DNA from: Luscinia megarhynchos
Taxonomy: Eukaryota; Chordata; Aves; Passeriformes; Turdidae
Reading direction: 5' to 3'
Length of the DNA: 64,000 bases
Assembly (NCBI GenBank): GCA_034336665.1
Contig: JAPFBE010000032.1
Span: 620,001 to 684,000, forward strand
Both the position numbers and the translations under genes were made by a program. Shown here piece after piece: positions 38,983 to 49,322 of the stretch. Every line of letters begins with the position of its first letter. Positions within the stretch are counted from its first letter, which is position 1. The notes below the pieces were generated by a model that did not search any database, was not told where the DNA came from, and saw only the letters and a list, made by a program, of their open reading frames with translations.

Positions 38983-39308
38983 TGTTGCTTTTATGATGTT
39001 GCTTGGGGTGAAAGAGCAGGAAGGTCTTTGCAGGGTTTTCAAAGATGTTTATTTCAGCCACGCATAGTTTGGGTTTCAGGGAACAAAGGCCCCGGAGCTC
39101 CGAGGGTCTAGGCTAAAGTACATGGGATAAGCAGGGCGGGGAAAGCCCCAGGGACCAATTACTAAATTACACAGGGGTGGGCTAGAGTAAAAGACCAACA
39201 GGGAATTAGGGTGGGAGTGACCTAAGGGTTAACAGACAGTGAGAGGGCTTAGGGAAGAGAACAGGGGTTACAATTCTTAGCTGGGAAAACTTCTTTTGGA
39301 TCTCCACA
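38983..39308 (-). mobile_element. 3' LTR of the nested element
   Basis: Left-hand LTR copy. The polypurine tract lies immediately to its right (plus-strand AATTCCCCTTTTCTTT), confirming minus-strand orientation. GTGCTC precedes it. Confidence 0.88.
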
Positions 39309-39669
39309 ATTCCCCTTTTCTTTATTAATTAAGAAGGCTTTTTTAAGAATATTAAAATAAAATGGTTGAGGTAAGTAAAAGCACAAAATAAAACAATTTT
39401 TAAAATGCAAGCTATTTTTTTTGAGTCCTTAGTGTAAAAAGGAATTTTTGAAGCATCTTGGAACTGGTAGGAAGAAACGTGAAGTTTTGTCAGCATGGCT
39501 TGTCGGGAAACTGAGGCAGGAATTTTTCAGCGTGAAGTGGCAGTTTGGTGCTGTCAGCAAATTGGAAGTGCTGTACCTGTTGGAACTCTAAATACAAATT
39601 AATTTTGAAGAAAAAACAAAAATTGTTTCTTTGAGAAATTTTTCTTTTTTTCCTCCCCCTCCCTCCAAA

Positions 39670-40908
39670 TCATCCCCCCCTTTGTATTACAAAGGAATTT
39701 TGGGAATAGGGAGTGGTGTTTGGGTAGCAGAGGTAGGGAGAAGAATGGCAGTGGGAGGGAAATGTTGGAGGGAAAAGGGGGTTAGGGATTTGAGGGAACG
39801 TAAAAAAGGGGTAATTGGATTTGGGGAAATTTTGAAAGGGCTTATTTTTTGGATGGGTAAAAGGAAAAGAGGAAGGGAAATAGAGAGGCAAAAGGGATTG
39901 GGGGAAGGCACTTATTTGCTTCGCAGGTTTTGCAAATGAAGTATTAGACGTTTTGTTGTAGGACAGGTGAGTGTTTTTTAGTGCTGGTTTTTCTTTTGCG
40001 TTGCTGCTGTACTTTGAAGGCTGTTGGCTTCGGTTGTTGTGTAAAGGACAAGGTTTTTTAGTAGCTGAAAAGTAATTGCAGTTTGGTGCATAGATGCTTC
40101 CTTTCACAGAAGATCCATTGGGTCCAGTAACATTTGTTGCTTGAGGACCCTTTTTCCCTAGTACTATGTCAAATTCTACTAATTCTTGATTTTTCAAACT
40201 GCGGAGACATTTTTTAGGGTTATTTTTTTTGATTGCAGTTTGATGGACAAATATGTCTTCATTGGTATCATTTCAGGTGATGAATCCATATTTGTTTTTT
40301 ACATTGAACCATTTGACTGTTCCTAAAACTTTTTTAGCAATGATGTTTTTGAAATTGTGTTTGTGGCTGTGCTTTTGGACGCGCTGGTGCTGGCAGGGCT
40401 GCTTTAGTTGCGGGCAGGCAGCAGCGGGGTTAAAGGAGTGCGGGCAGCTTTGCGCGGGGGATGCACTGCGCGCCGGCGGCGCTGAGTGCGCGGGACTTCT
40501 CGGCGGGGGTCGGCCCGCGGTCCCGGGCGCGCTCGACTGTGCTGCGGGCAGGCGGCCCGCGGCCCCGGGCGCGCTGGACCGTGCAGAGGGTGGGCGGCTC
40601 GCAGCGGCGCTGCGCCGTGGTTCTGCTGCGGGCGGGCGGCTCGCAGCGCGGGGTGCGCGGGCAGGGAGCGGGCGGCTCGCGGCGGGCTGCTCCTGCTCTC
40701 TTTTTTGGCGGCTTTGGCGAGAGGGCAGTGCGGCAGGTGCACGGGCGATGCGGCGCGCTGCTGCTGGTGGGAGCGTGGCTTTTGGTGCAGAACTTTTGAG
40801 GCTGGACCGCTGCTCCTGGCTTTGGAACTGCTTGGGCAGTGGCGGCCCCGGCGGTGGCCTCGGCGGCGCGATGGCCGTGGGCTCTGTGCCGCGGCGGCTG
40901 CTCCGCAT
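39670..40908 (-). pseudogene. Y-box (cold-shock domain) protein-like frame inside the LTR element, one TGA
   Basis: One frame stays open for about 413 codons apart from a single TGA at 40275-40273. Residues about 1-185 are Pro/Ala/Arg/Ser-rich with no known domain. Then comes a cold-shock domain: AKKVLGTVKWFNVKNKYGFI with the RNA-contacting Trp and Phe, then [20 protein letters not shown], then [11 protein letters not shown] and [13 protein letters not shown]. This is the order and spacing of YBX1/YBX3. The TGA stands where Y-box proteins have Arg, consistent with CGA to TGA decay. The tail after the domain is Asn/Ser then Pro/Phe-rich and does not resemble YBX. There are no introns in the domain. 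It is in sense with the LTRs. Confidence 0.82.
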
Positions 40909-41060
40909 GGCCGCTCGGGGGGCGGGGTGGCCTCGGGGGCAGGGTTTGGAACAGGCGAGGAGGGGCGCGATTCAGACAAGGGAGCGAAGGGGGGCTCCGC
41001 TTGCCGCGCCACGCGGTCGTCGCCATATTGTGCAGCAGGGGCAGCGGGGAGGCGTAGAGA
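40400..41060. other. GC-rich, CpG-rich block inside the nested element
   Basis: This block stands out from AT-rich surroundings. On the minus strand it encodes the Pro/Ala/Arg-rich extension of the Y-box-like frame. It contains imperfect repeats of a CGGGCGCGCT-type unit around 40500-40690. Long open frames on both strands here follow from its composition. Confidence 0.8.
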
Positions 41061-41547
41061 AGACAAGTTTTCTTGCGAGAGGAAGGGTATTGTCTGGGGT
41101 TTAGTAGTTTCTGAACATTCATTAAAAGGCTGAACACCTAGACTAATTAAAATAAACAAACGTAGAGTTTTTGATACTGAAAAGTGTTCACTTTGCAATT
41201 TTCCCGCAGCCTCTTCTACAAAGTCATCATTTTAAAATGATTCTTGTGAAACATAAGGAAAATTTTCACACAGCCAGCAAACTAAAAGCTTTAAATCCTT
41301 CTTTAAAAACTCAGAATTGCTGCTACGAAGAATGTTTTTAAATTGGAGATAAAGTTCTCGCTGTGAGCACAAGTATCTCACTGGCATTTTTCACCCCAAG
41401 TTTGTTCCCAGCATGCGAGAGTAAAAGGAGAAAAAAGCAAAAAGTGCTGCAGAGTTTCAAACTCACCACAGTAAGATTAAAAGTCAGTCTCGGGCTGGTT
41501 AATGTAGATGCATTCACGGAAAAGAGTCCTAGTTCGGAGCGCCATTT

Positions 41548-41872
41548 GTTGCTTTTATGATGTTGCTTGGGGTGAAAGAGCAGGAAGGCCTTTGCAGGGT
41601 TTTCAAAGATGTTTATTTCAGCCACGCATAGTTTGGGTTTCAGGGAACAAAGGCCCCGGAGCTCCGAGGGTCTAGGCTAAAGTACATGGGATAAGCAGGG
41701 CAGGGAAAGCCCCAGGGACCAATTACTAAATTACACAGGGGTGGGCTAGAGTAAAAGACCAACAGGGAATTAGGGTGGGAGTGACCTAAGGGTTAACAGA
41801 CAGTGAGAGGGCTTAGGGAAGAGAACAGGGGTTACAATTCTTAGCTGGGAAAACTTCTTTTGGATCTCCACA
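41548..41872 (-). mobile_element. 5' LTR of the nested element
   Basis: Right-hand LTR copy. Compared with the left copy I saw two substitutions (GAAGGCC for GAAGGTC, GGGCAGGG for GGGCGGGG in plus-strand reading). It abuts the GTGCTC target repeat on the right and the primer-site-like sequence (41545-41527) on the left. Confidence 0.88.
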
Positions 41873-41909
41873 GTGCTCCTGTAGATTCAAAACCTCCTGT
41901 TCCTTGACT

Positions 41910-42215
41910 TTAGTCCACTACATTTAAAACACAACTCACAAAAGGAATAAGTTGAGCAATACAAGTTCCTTTTTGAATAACAACAGGAGGGTCACTAACT
42001 GATACCATAGCATAAATTTGTCCCAAATAATCAGAATCAATAACACCTAAATGTACATTAATACCTTGAATAGTACTACTAGATCTTCCTACTAAAAGAT
42101 CACTCAAACCCTGTCCTATAGGACTGTAGGCACCAAGGGGCACCTTAAATATTTGATTTATCAAAATAGTTACTGTGTCTATGATGGGTATGTCAATCCC
42201 TGTGGAGACTTGCAA
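41910..42215 (-). pseudogene. ERVK dUTPase domain
   Basis: An open frame of 101 codons with dUTPase motifs: GLSDLLVGRSSSTIQGI (motif with the Gly-Arg-Ser-Ser) and the following GVIDSDYLGQI. The motif-3 Tyr/Asp context and the IAQLIPF ending are present. A stop follows, a little before the nested element. dUTPase fused to protease is a betaretrovirus feature. Confidence 0.88.
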
Positions 42216-42237
42216 TTCAGTTTATTACCTAGGTTTA

Positions 42238-42312
42238 TCTTATGCTTTACTTTTTGCTCATAATTGCGTGGGCATTATGCCCTTAAATGCCCTGGCTCTC
42301 CATAAGTGAAGC
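42238..42312 (-). pseudogene. ERVK nucleocapsid zinc knuckle, broken
   Basis: The reverse strand reads a CCHC-like knuckle in which the second Cys is replaced by Tyr (CFTYGEPGHL) and a TAA interrupts it before the last Cys. It lies between capsid and dUTPase, where nucleocapsid is expected. Confidence 0.65.
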
Positions 42313-42496
42313 ATTTCTGTGAAGGCCTTAGGACTGCTGCTAAAGCAGCCATTTTATGCACGACTGTGCCAACTTTTGAGCAAGCAGGTACAGTATCAGC
42401 TAACGAGGGGTCTCCTGGCAAAGACTCAATAATTTTTCAGCAGTCTTCATTCGCATTGTCTGTAGCCAATTGTTTGCATAAAATTTGTCTCAAAAT

Positions 42497-42859
42497 TTAA
42501 TCATCTGCTTGTTTCTCAACAGCTGCAGCAATCTTTTCAACAAACTGCAAAAAAGGGTCCTTGCTACTTTGCTGTACAATAACATATCTCTGTTTCAGAA
42601 ATGCCATTTCCATTGTTTTAATTAAAGCACTCATGCCTAATTGTTGAGCCTGTGCCAAGATTAAAAGGTCCCACCTCGCCTGTAAATCCGGGTTAGTAAA
42701 AGGTCCAGTACCCAGTAAAGTATCAACCCCCAGAGCACTATGAGGGTCCTGCTGGGGCAATTGCATTTTCTCTAAATCCTTTCGCTTGGCTAACTGTCTC
42801 CAGGTGTTCTGAAACACACTATATTGTACCAGTTGAAACAAAATTATATCAAAATACAT
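42497..42859 (-). pseudogene. ERVK gag, capsid remnant
   Basis: A 120-codon open stretch with the capsid signature: a PFLQFVEKI major-homology-type block near its end and a VFQNTWRQLAK block near its start, as in betaretroviral capsids. Matrix and N-terminal gag are not open: the region 42860-43650 has only short frames. Confidence 0.8.
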
Positions 42860-43674
42860 AATGAAATCACCTTATTAAATTTTGAGGTAAAAAGCAAGCA
42901 AACAGGCCAAATGACCACAGTGTCTTCTGCCCATGCTGTGAAATTCCATGTACCGAGTGGTGCAGGGCTCAGGAGGATGCAAAAGAACTCTGATGAGCCA
43001 GGGGGGCTTCCCAGCCCAGGGGACCAACACAGTTCTGTGGGTTTTTTTGTTTTCTTCATCCAGCGAACACCAGCAACTTGACTCTTTTAGCTGTACTGGC
43101 ATTTTGCTTTCTGTCAAATTGCGGGCAGTCCTTCCCATTATAGTCTTATCTCTCATTATTTGATGGCAGAGGAAAAAGAAACTATTTTACGAAAACAGGT
43201 GCTGTTAAGCGGAGGGCCTCTATGAGCTAGATGGTAGCAGCAGCAGCAGCAGCAGCCACTACAGCTTCTCTATCAGCTTTTAATTGCAGCAATAGATACC
43301 ATGTAGTTAGCGATTTTGTGGCTATTTTGTCTCCCTTTGTAGATGCCGCCCATATAACTTGCCCTACCTCCTCCCACGTTTCGACAAAAAAAGCAGTTTG
43401 TAGCAACAAAGTTTGCAATGTCTATTTATCGTATTTTATCAAACTTCTGCAGCTCTTCTCCAAGCTGCATTATCTCTCACGACTCATGGCTGCATCTCCC
43501 ATTTCTCAAAGGCCATGTTCTTCCGTTTTGTCCCAGCAGCTCACCTGTACTCCAGGTGTCAAAGTCAATTAGGTCTGGACGGACAGTACTCCGCTGTTCC
43601 TTTTTGCTGCTGGCTACATCCCCACTGCACGTCACCCTTCAGCCCAATTGCAAATCACATCCAGCGTCACCAGA

Positions 43675-44020
43675 TGTCTCTGTTTGGGCGGATGTGACAT
43701 ACAAAAGGACGCACTTCATTTCAGAAGGCTAAAATTCGTTTATTACAACAGCATGCTTTTTTTTATACACTCTACAAAGTTTGCACTTTATTCATTGGTT
43801 AAAATAGATCAACTTAGCATTCATTGGTGCAAAACCATCTCCACCACTGTTTTTCACAAAACTTTTCTAAACATACTTTTCCCAGCTGGAGATTTCTTCT
43901 TGCTTGCCTTCTTCTTCTCTTCTTGGTCTCCATACCAATGGCCTTGGTAAAATTCCTTTCAGAAGTAAACCTTATCAATTGACTCTCTCTGACTCACAGA
44001 CCAGCTGTAAGCCCCTTCCA
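43675..44020 (-). mobile_element. ERVK 5' LTR and adjacent primer-binding site
   Basis: The LTR ends (minus strand) in CAGAGACA, then TC, then TGGTGACGCTGGATGTGAT at 43672-43654. This resembles the tRNA-Trp primer site of alpharetroviruses with a few changes. Right of the LTR, bases 44021-44074 repeat the polypurine tract and adjoining internal sequence seen at 35707-35760. Confidence 0.78.
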
Positions 44021-44074
44021 TAATTTCCCCCCTTTTTTTTTTTAAATTTAAACCAAAAATGCAGCTGCCAAGGA

Positions 44075-44664
44075 TACTTTGAATTTGTTAAAGGACTTGA
44101 GTGCAGTTGGGCTGTGGAAATTTACCTTACTCCCGTTTGTGATGTATTATTACAGGCCCTAAGGACAAGCATTATTCATGTTACATTAGATTCCTGTCTG
44201 TGGTTTCAAGCCAATGTGAATTGTTCATCATGTAGCTTGGTTAGTTTGACAAATCCTGTCATCTACCTATGCCTGATTTGGATTAGGTTTATTAATGGTG
44301 ATAGGTTAAAGTATTAATATTAATTATCCATAGTGGAACCACATTACAGGATTTGGCATTTCACAGAAATTGTTACTTGAAAAGTAGTTTGCCTGTTGCA
44401 TGTGTGGCTCCCCCTCCCCTCCCCCCCCCTTTATTTAACTTTGGGTCAAATTTGCTTTTTTCACTTCTGAGAAGTAAGTTCTTCAGTTTCCTGGTATAAT
44501 GTCTTTACCTATCATAGCCTTCTGAAAGTAGATAACTAAGTAGGTAATATATGTTTGTGCTAAGTAGGTAATATATGTTTGTGATGCTTTGGAATGTGAT
44601 TGGTTGTGTCATTGTTTAGCAATAGTATTCTCCAGTTTAGTCCTTGCACTAAAAAAAACACCCA
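44075..44664. other. SUB1 intron 3, right of ERVK
   Basis: Intronic sequence with an exact tandem duplication of a 23-base unit near 44536-44582 (CTAAGTAGGTAATATATGTT core). Nothing else seen. Confidence 0.7.
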
Positions 44665-45023
44665 TGTGACACTCCCTCTTCCCCCCTCCATTAAATTGGA
44701 GGCACAAAAGGCAAAGATCATGGGTTGACATAAGAACAATTTACTGGAAACAGCAATGAGAGAAGAAAATTAACAGTAACATCAATTATGTTAATAACAA
44801 AAGTTTACAAAAGAAATTATTTACATGGAAAGCCCCCAGCAAGAAACAATACCAGACAGCTCCCCTGCCATGTTTTCTTGACTGGAAGAAACCCCCTCTC
44901 CTTGGAAGCGACAGTCCCTTTCCCCTGCTTCTAGCAATAACGAGAAGTGGTATGGAATAACCTCCCTGTAGCCATCTCATGGCTACTTCAAAAATTAACT
45001 ATATCCCAGCTGGAACCAGGACA
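44665..45023 (-). mobile_element. LTR fragment, minus strand
   Basis: The reverse complement begins TGTCCTGGTTCCAGCTGGGA, a start shared by common avian LTRs, and the plus-strand end reads TGTGACACTCC. No target duplication was found, so boundaries are estimates. Confidence 0.6.
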
Positions 45024-45255
45024 TTGTGGAATGCATTGGTGACCACCTAAGTTTCAGAATTAATTTGCTAAACCAATTTGCTGTATTACAGATCTCTGCT
45101 GTTTGCAGGACTCTATTCTAGAAGTTTATATTAGCTTATTGTGCTGCTTCTAATGCTATACATATGATAAGAAAGAAGAGATTTTTTTTTTGCTGTTTTT
45201 TCTTCAACAATATGTATACAGTTTAATCAAGGGAAATAGGAAGAAAAATGGTGAA

Positions 45256-45902
45256 TGTAAGAGCCGGACGGAGAGATGGAGACTTCAGACTGCTCTTAAG
45301 ATGCTGTTTATTTGATAGATGAGGTTACAGTAGTTGTGGGTTGTGGGTGGGCCTATAGCTGCTGGCTATAGGCAAGCCGTGTGTCCTGAAGCTCTGTTCT
45401 ATTCATGTTGCAAAGCATTATATTTCTTTCTCTGCTGTGCATCTTATTATATAACAACCAATCAACACCTTTCCTATTACCTATAGCCTATCATAACTAC
45501 TAACATTACCATATTCATGTTACTATTTTCCAATCACAAAAAGTTAGTATGTTACAGTTTAAACTAGAAGTTGCTTTTCAGTTTTCTTGCAGTGGAAAAT
45601 TCTGAGATCTTTCCTTTACTTGCAACATTGGTTTTCTTGTTTGTCTGTGAAAATCTTGTTGCTTGGTTAAAACATCTTTTGTTTGAGGTGGATTTATCCT
45701 TTGCTCAGTCATAAAAGCCCCTTCCAACTCACTTGCTCTTTGCCTTCTTAGTTACCCAGTAAGACTGTCTCAGCAATTCTTTTCTTCCATATCAAAACTT
45801 GCTATCATTTCTATTCCTTCTTCAGATTCTACATTCAAAGATCTTTCTGTTATACATACATATCTGTGAGGCCTTCCTGTCAAATCCTTATCCTTCCCAG
45901 CA
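45256..45902 (-). mobile_element. ERVK-type solo LTR (TSD GGTGAA)
   Basis: Plus strand TGTAAGAGCCGG ... CCTTCCCAGCA, flanked by GGTGAA at 45250-45255 and 45903-45908. The 6-bp duplication suggests class II. Reversed AATAAA lies near 45305-45315. A related sequence occurs at the right edge of the window (about 63330-63906). Confidence 0.87.
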
Positions 45903-46249
45903 GGTGAAGAAGATGGTTGCTGAAACTCATACAGGAAGTCAGTTGCATAGCTGTAAAACAAACCTAGACACAGTTCAGTGCATTTTACTGTAAGAAATGG
46001 AAACCTGGAAATAATGCTTTTAATATATTGTGTTTAATTTAGTATAACAATATGTCTAAGGAGATGTAACATTTAATAGAAAGCTGATGTTTTTTAACCC
46101 CAGCCAGCAACCAAGCCCTGCACAGCCAAACACAGAATTAATTTACTGTTTCCCATGGGCAGGCAGGTGTTCAGCCATCTTCCAGGGGAGCAAGGCCCCC
46201 ATCACGTGCAACAGTGACTTGGGAAGACAAACGGCATCACTCCAAACAT

Positions 46250-46484
46250 CCCCCTGTTCCTCCTCCTTCCCCCCATTTAATACACCGAGCATGATGTCAT
46301 ATGGTCTGAAATATCCCTTTGGTCAGTTGGGGTAACCTGTCTTGGCTGTGTCATCTCCCAGCCTCCCATGTACCCCCAGCCTCCTTGCCATTGTGGCCGT
46401 ATGAGTACCATAAAAGGTCTTGGCTCTGTGCAAGCCAAACTTTCTGGGAAGAAAATGAACACTACCCCAGCCAAAACCAGCACA
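46250..46484 (-). mobile_element. LTR fragment, minus strand
   Basis: The reverse complement starts TGTGCTGGTTTTGGCTGGG, includes CACAGAGCCAAGACCTTTT and CCAACTGACCAAAGGGATAT, and reaches an ATTAAA box near 46276. These are hallmarks of a widespread avian LTR. It is 3' truncated. Confidence 0.65.
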
Positions 46485-49213
46485 AAAGCATATGATTTTG
46501 TTTATGAAGGTTGAACTGCAACAGCTACTGTGCTATTAATTAATGCAGCCCTTGGAATATTAATGTTCTTAGAGAGATACAAAGGTGTCTTAGAGGAGTG
46601 AAATTATTCTAGGTCTATCAGCTTCTGCGTGGAAAAAGAAATTGTCAGAAATAACTCAATGCCAGAATTGCAGGTAACTGAACTTCAGGAAACATCACTT
46701 TGCTTAGCCAAAATCTAGATTTGAATTTTTTAAACTGTACTTTTAAAGCCTATATAAAGCTTTTCAGCAGTAGCAACGGTTTTGCATTGAGTTTACATAA
46801 ATGTTTGAAATTTAATGTGAGCATTCAGCTGAAATCTAGACAGTGGTGTAAAATCTAACAATTTTAGCATTTTCTTATGGAACTGTTTGCATTTAAGGTA
46901 GACTTACTGACGGAATAAATGTTGTGTACTTTGTATTATTGTCCCTCACCTTTCTGTAGTTGAATTAAGACATGTAGCCTTATCTTTAACAGTCAAATTC
47001 TGCACCATTTATAGCTGTATTTGCAGATATAATCTTATAAACCTTTTCCAGCAGTGCTTATGGACTTGGACATGTTACCAAGTTTGGTCTGAAAGAACTC
47101 AGCTACTATGACATAATACCTTATTTTTGAATGCTAAATTTGTAGTGCTGTGAAAGTATTTAATAAATCAATCGCACAATACTATCTTATAAACTTTTTT
47201 TATTTTAAAGGATGCTTTGAAGTAGGAAAACAACTGCTTCAGAATTATGCTATTTAAACAGGTCCTAATTGTGTAAAAATAAATTTTAGAGTTTAAATAG
47301 CATGATCTGCATAAAAAGGAAAAATAGTTTAAGGAAGCACAAAGCCTATTTGTTTATGCATATTTTGTCAAATAACAACTTTTATGTCTTTGTTTTGCTG
47401 GTGGGTAGGGTCAGTGCCAGACACCAACACCAACTTAAGGAATAGTATAATTTACTATCATGCAAAACTGCAAAGAATTACAAAAGAATAAGCTAAGCAA
47501 TGCACCTAATCATTACTACAGAAGATTGCCTATAGTGATTAAGAAAGATTACATCACCAGTTACCCTAATACTTTACCCCTTCATCCAGTTATCCTTTAA
47601 TCATCAGCTGGGGGAAGCTGTCACAGCAAAGGACTGGAGAACCACTCCCAGTAACTGGGAAATTGTGGTGCATCCACCTTGCAGGCAAAGAGGCTTTTGA
47701 CTTTGCTGTGAAAGTAGCCCAGCTTTTATAATAAACAATCTACCATTACTTCTAATGTGGGAACATCTGGTTTTGTTCTCCTGTTGAGTTTCTCCCAAAG
47801 CCTGGCCAGGGCTCAAGGAGGAACCAAGGGAGTCGTCTTTGATCCTGCACCCCAGAAAAGGCCAGATGTGGCTTTGTCTGGTTTCTAAATACAGAAAGGT
47901 AAATACATGTTTTGCCAAAGAGTGGATACATATATCATATTGTTAATAATACTTCATTAATGAGTGGATACATATACATTTGGTTGGAAGGTTCATCTAG
48001 AGGTCAACTTAAACTCAGGGCCTGTTCGGGCCTTAGTAATTCAGATTTAAACATCTGTGGATGGTTTTAGTTGGTTGGAGAGTATCTCATGCTTTCTGGT
48101 TAGACTTAATGCTAGTAAGATATGTTTTGTCTCCTGTTAAATTATGCCAAAGTGGAAGATGTGTAAATTAAGGAAGGTGAAAACTAAAACTAATGTTTTA
48201 TCAGGAAGGAATATTCTGTTTTAAAAATTGTATACTTTATATGTTCTTTCTTCACAGTGTGTCCAGAAGGTACATACAAAATGCTAAGAATTTTTTACCT
48301 GAATTGTTTGACTGTGGTTTTATTATTATCAAATTTCTAATTCTCAAATTCACATTATATTTTGAATTTATGTGAACAAATTTTTTTTAATAAATTTTTT
48401 CAAATTTGATAAAGTCTAAATAATGTAATGTGCAGTGTGCCTGTTTTCTCTTTTCCCTTTGCCCTTTGGAGAAAGAAAAATCCCTCATAATTCAGTTAAG
48501 CCACTTTGTGAAAATCTGATATTTCAAAGTCATTTGATACCATTGCTGTGTTGGTAAACCTAAAGTATTTGGATAGGGATTTTTGGGAACATTTGATACA
48601 GTCTTTTAACCACATTTCTAATAAAGTGTCCCAATGAACTGGCGGAAGGAGGCATGGGGCAGTTGGTGGCTTACTTCTGTTTCCATCTGTATTTACTGTG
48701 TTTTAAAAAAGGGGAAAAAAGGGGGGTGGGGAAACAAGTTAGAAATGGTGCCCATCTCATGAGAATATCTAATTTGATTTCTGTACCTATGGAATGGACT
48801 ACAATTTAGATTTGGGGGTTCAGCTCCTTCTTCCTTGTTTGTTTACAACTGTTACTAACAAAGATGGTTATAACATAGACAAAACTTTATTTCAGAAAAC
48901 AGTAAATTAGTGGGTTTTGTAAGATGTAAGCTTGTTAAGAAGACAGGTATTTTCTTGTTCTAGGAGAGAGCCACTCTTGCATTGAGCATTAAATGCTGAA
49001 TGCTCAACTGGCTTTAAGTCATTCATCTATTTATATTTACATTACTTATTTGCCTAGTGATTGCTCTGGATTAAGCTCTTGATCTAGTTGTTTTACTGGT
49101 GTCTAAAATAAGCTGCAGTGTGCAATGTCATATGTACGTCTGATACTGATGGGAAAAGTGAATGCTGTAATACGTAAAATATCTATAAAATATCCTTATA
49201 TGTGTTTTGACAG
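46485..49213. other. SUB1 intron 3, distal part
   Basis: AT-rich intron apart from the doubtful LTR at 47405-47935. A near-repeat GAGTGGATACATATA occurs at 47922 and 47961. Confidence 0.6.
47405..47935 (-). mobile_element. Possible LTR or leader fragment
   Basis: Sequence style changes here: GTCAGTGCCAGACACCAACACC at the left, a reversed AATAAA-like block in the middle (TTATAATAAAC) and GC-rich text to 47880. It resembles the other minus-strand LTRs of the window in layout only. No ends or target repeats were found. Confidence 0.35.
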
Positions 49214-49322
49214 ATTGGTAAAATGAGGTATGTCAGTGTTCGTGACTTTAAAGGAAAAGTCTTAATTGATATTAGAGAATATTGGATGGATCAAGAAGGT
49301 GAAATGAAGCCTGGCAGAAAAG
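49214..49322 (+). CDS. SUB1: SUB1 coding exon 3 (PC4 domain, first half)
   Basis: Encodes [20 protein letters not shown] then [16 protein letters not shown] and the first base of a Gly codon (residues 65-101). These are the beta strands of the PC4 ssDNA-binding domain, with the conserved [13 protein letters not shown] core intact. Acceptor TTTTGACAG, donor AAAAG|GTATTG. It lies 16.8 kb after the previous exon. Confidence 0.97.

Larger units (their letters stand above)
38983..41872 (-). mobile_element. Nested LTR element carrying a Y-box-like reading frame
   Basis: Two direct LTRs of about 325 bases (38983-39308 and 41548-41872) flank a 2.24-kb interior. The target duplication GTGCTC is at 38977-38982 and 41873-41878, a 6-bp duplication as for class II elements. 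On the minus strand the LTR starts TGTGGAGATCC and ends AAAAGCAACA, with AATAAA in the middle. A purine tract (AAAGAAAAGGGGAAT) precedes the 3' LTR, and TGGCGCTCCGAACTAGGAC follows the 5' LTR after an AA spacer, a site resembling the tRNA-Lys primer site with changes. I saw two differences between the LTRs, so the insertion is recent. No gag, pol or env was found inside. Confidence 0.9.
35355..44020 (-). mobile_element. ERVK (betaretrovirus-like) provirus, decayed, carrying a nested element
   Basis: LTRs lie at about 35355-35706 (3') and 43675-44020 (5'). Between them, on the minus strand, come gag capsid, a broken zinc knuckle, dUTPase, protease, RT and integrase, the betaretroviral order. 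A polypurine tract (A9 then GGGG) abuts the 3' LTR and a tRNA-Trp-like primer site abuts the 5' LTR. No env is recognisable between integrase and the 3' LTR. An unrelated 2.9-kb LTR element is inserted between dUTPase and protease. The provirus sits in SUB1 intron 3, antisense to SUB1. Confidence 0.9.

Noticed and set aside
40253..41104. 283-codon plus-strand open frame, Gly/Ala/Arg-rich
   Set aside because: It is antisense to the Y-box-like frame in a GC-rich block where all frames are long; it has no domain and its composition follows from GC content.
43231..43258. GCA trinucleotide repeat as a possible microsatellite gene feature
   Set aside because: It is part of the ERVK gag region (Ala codons on the minus strand), not a separate feature.
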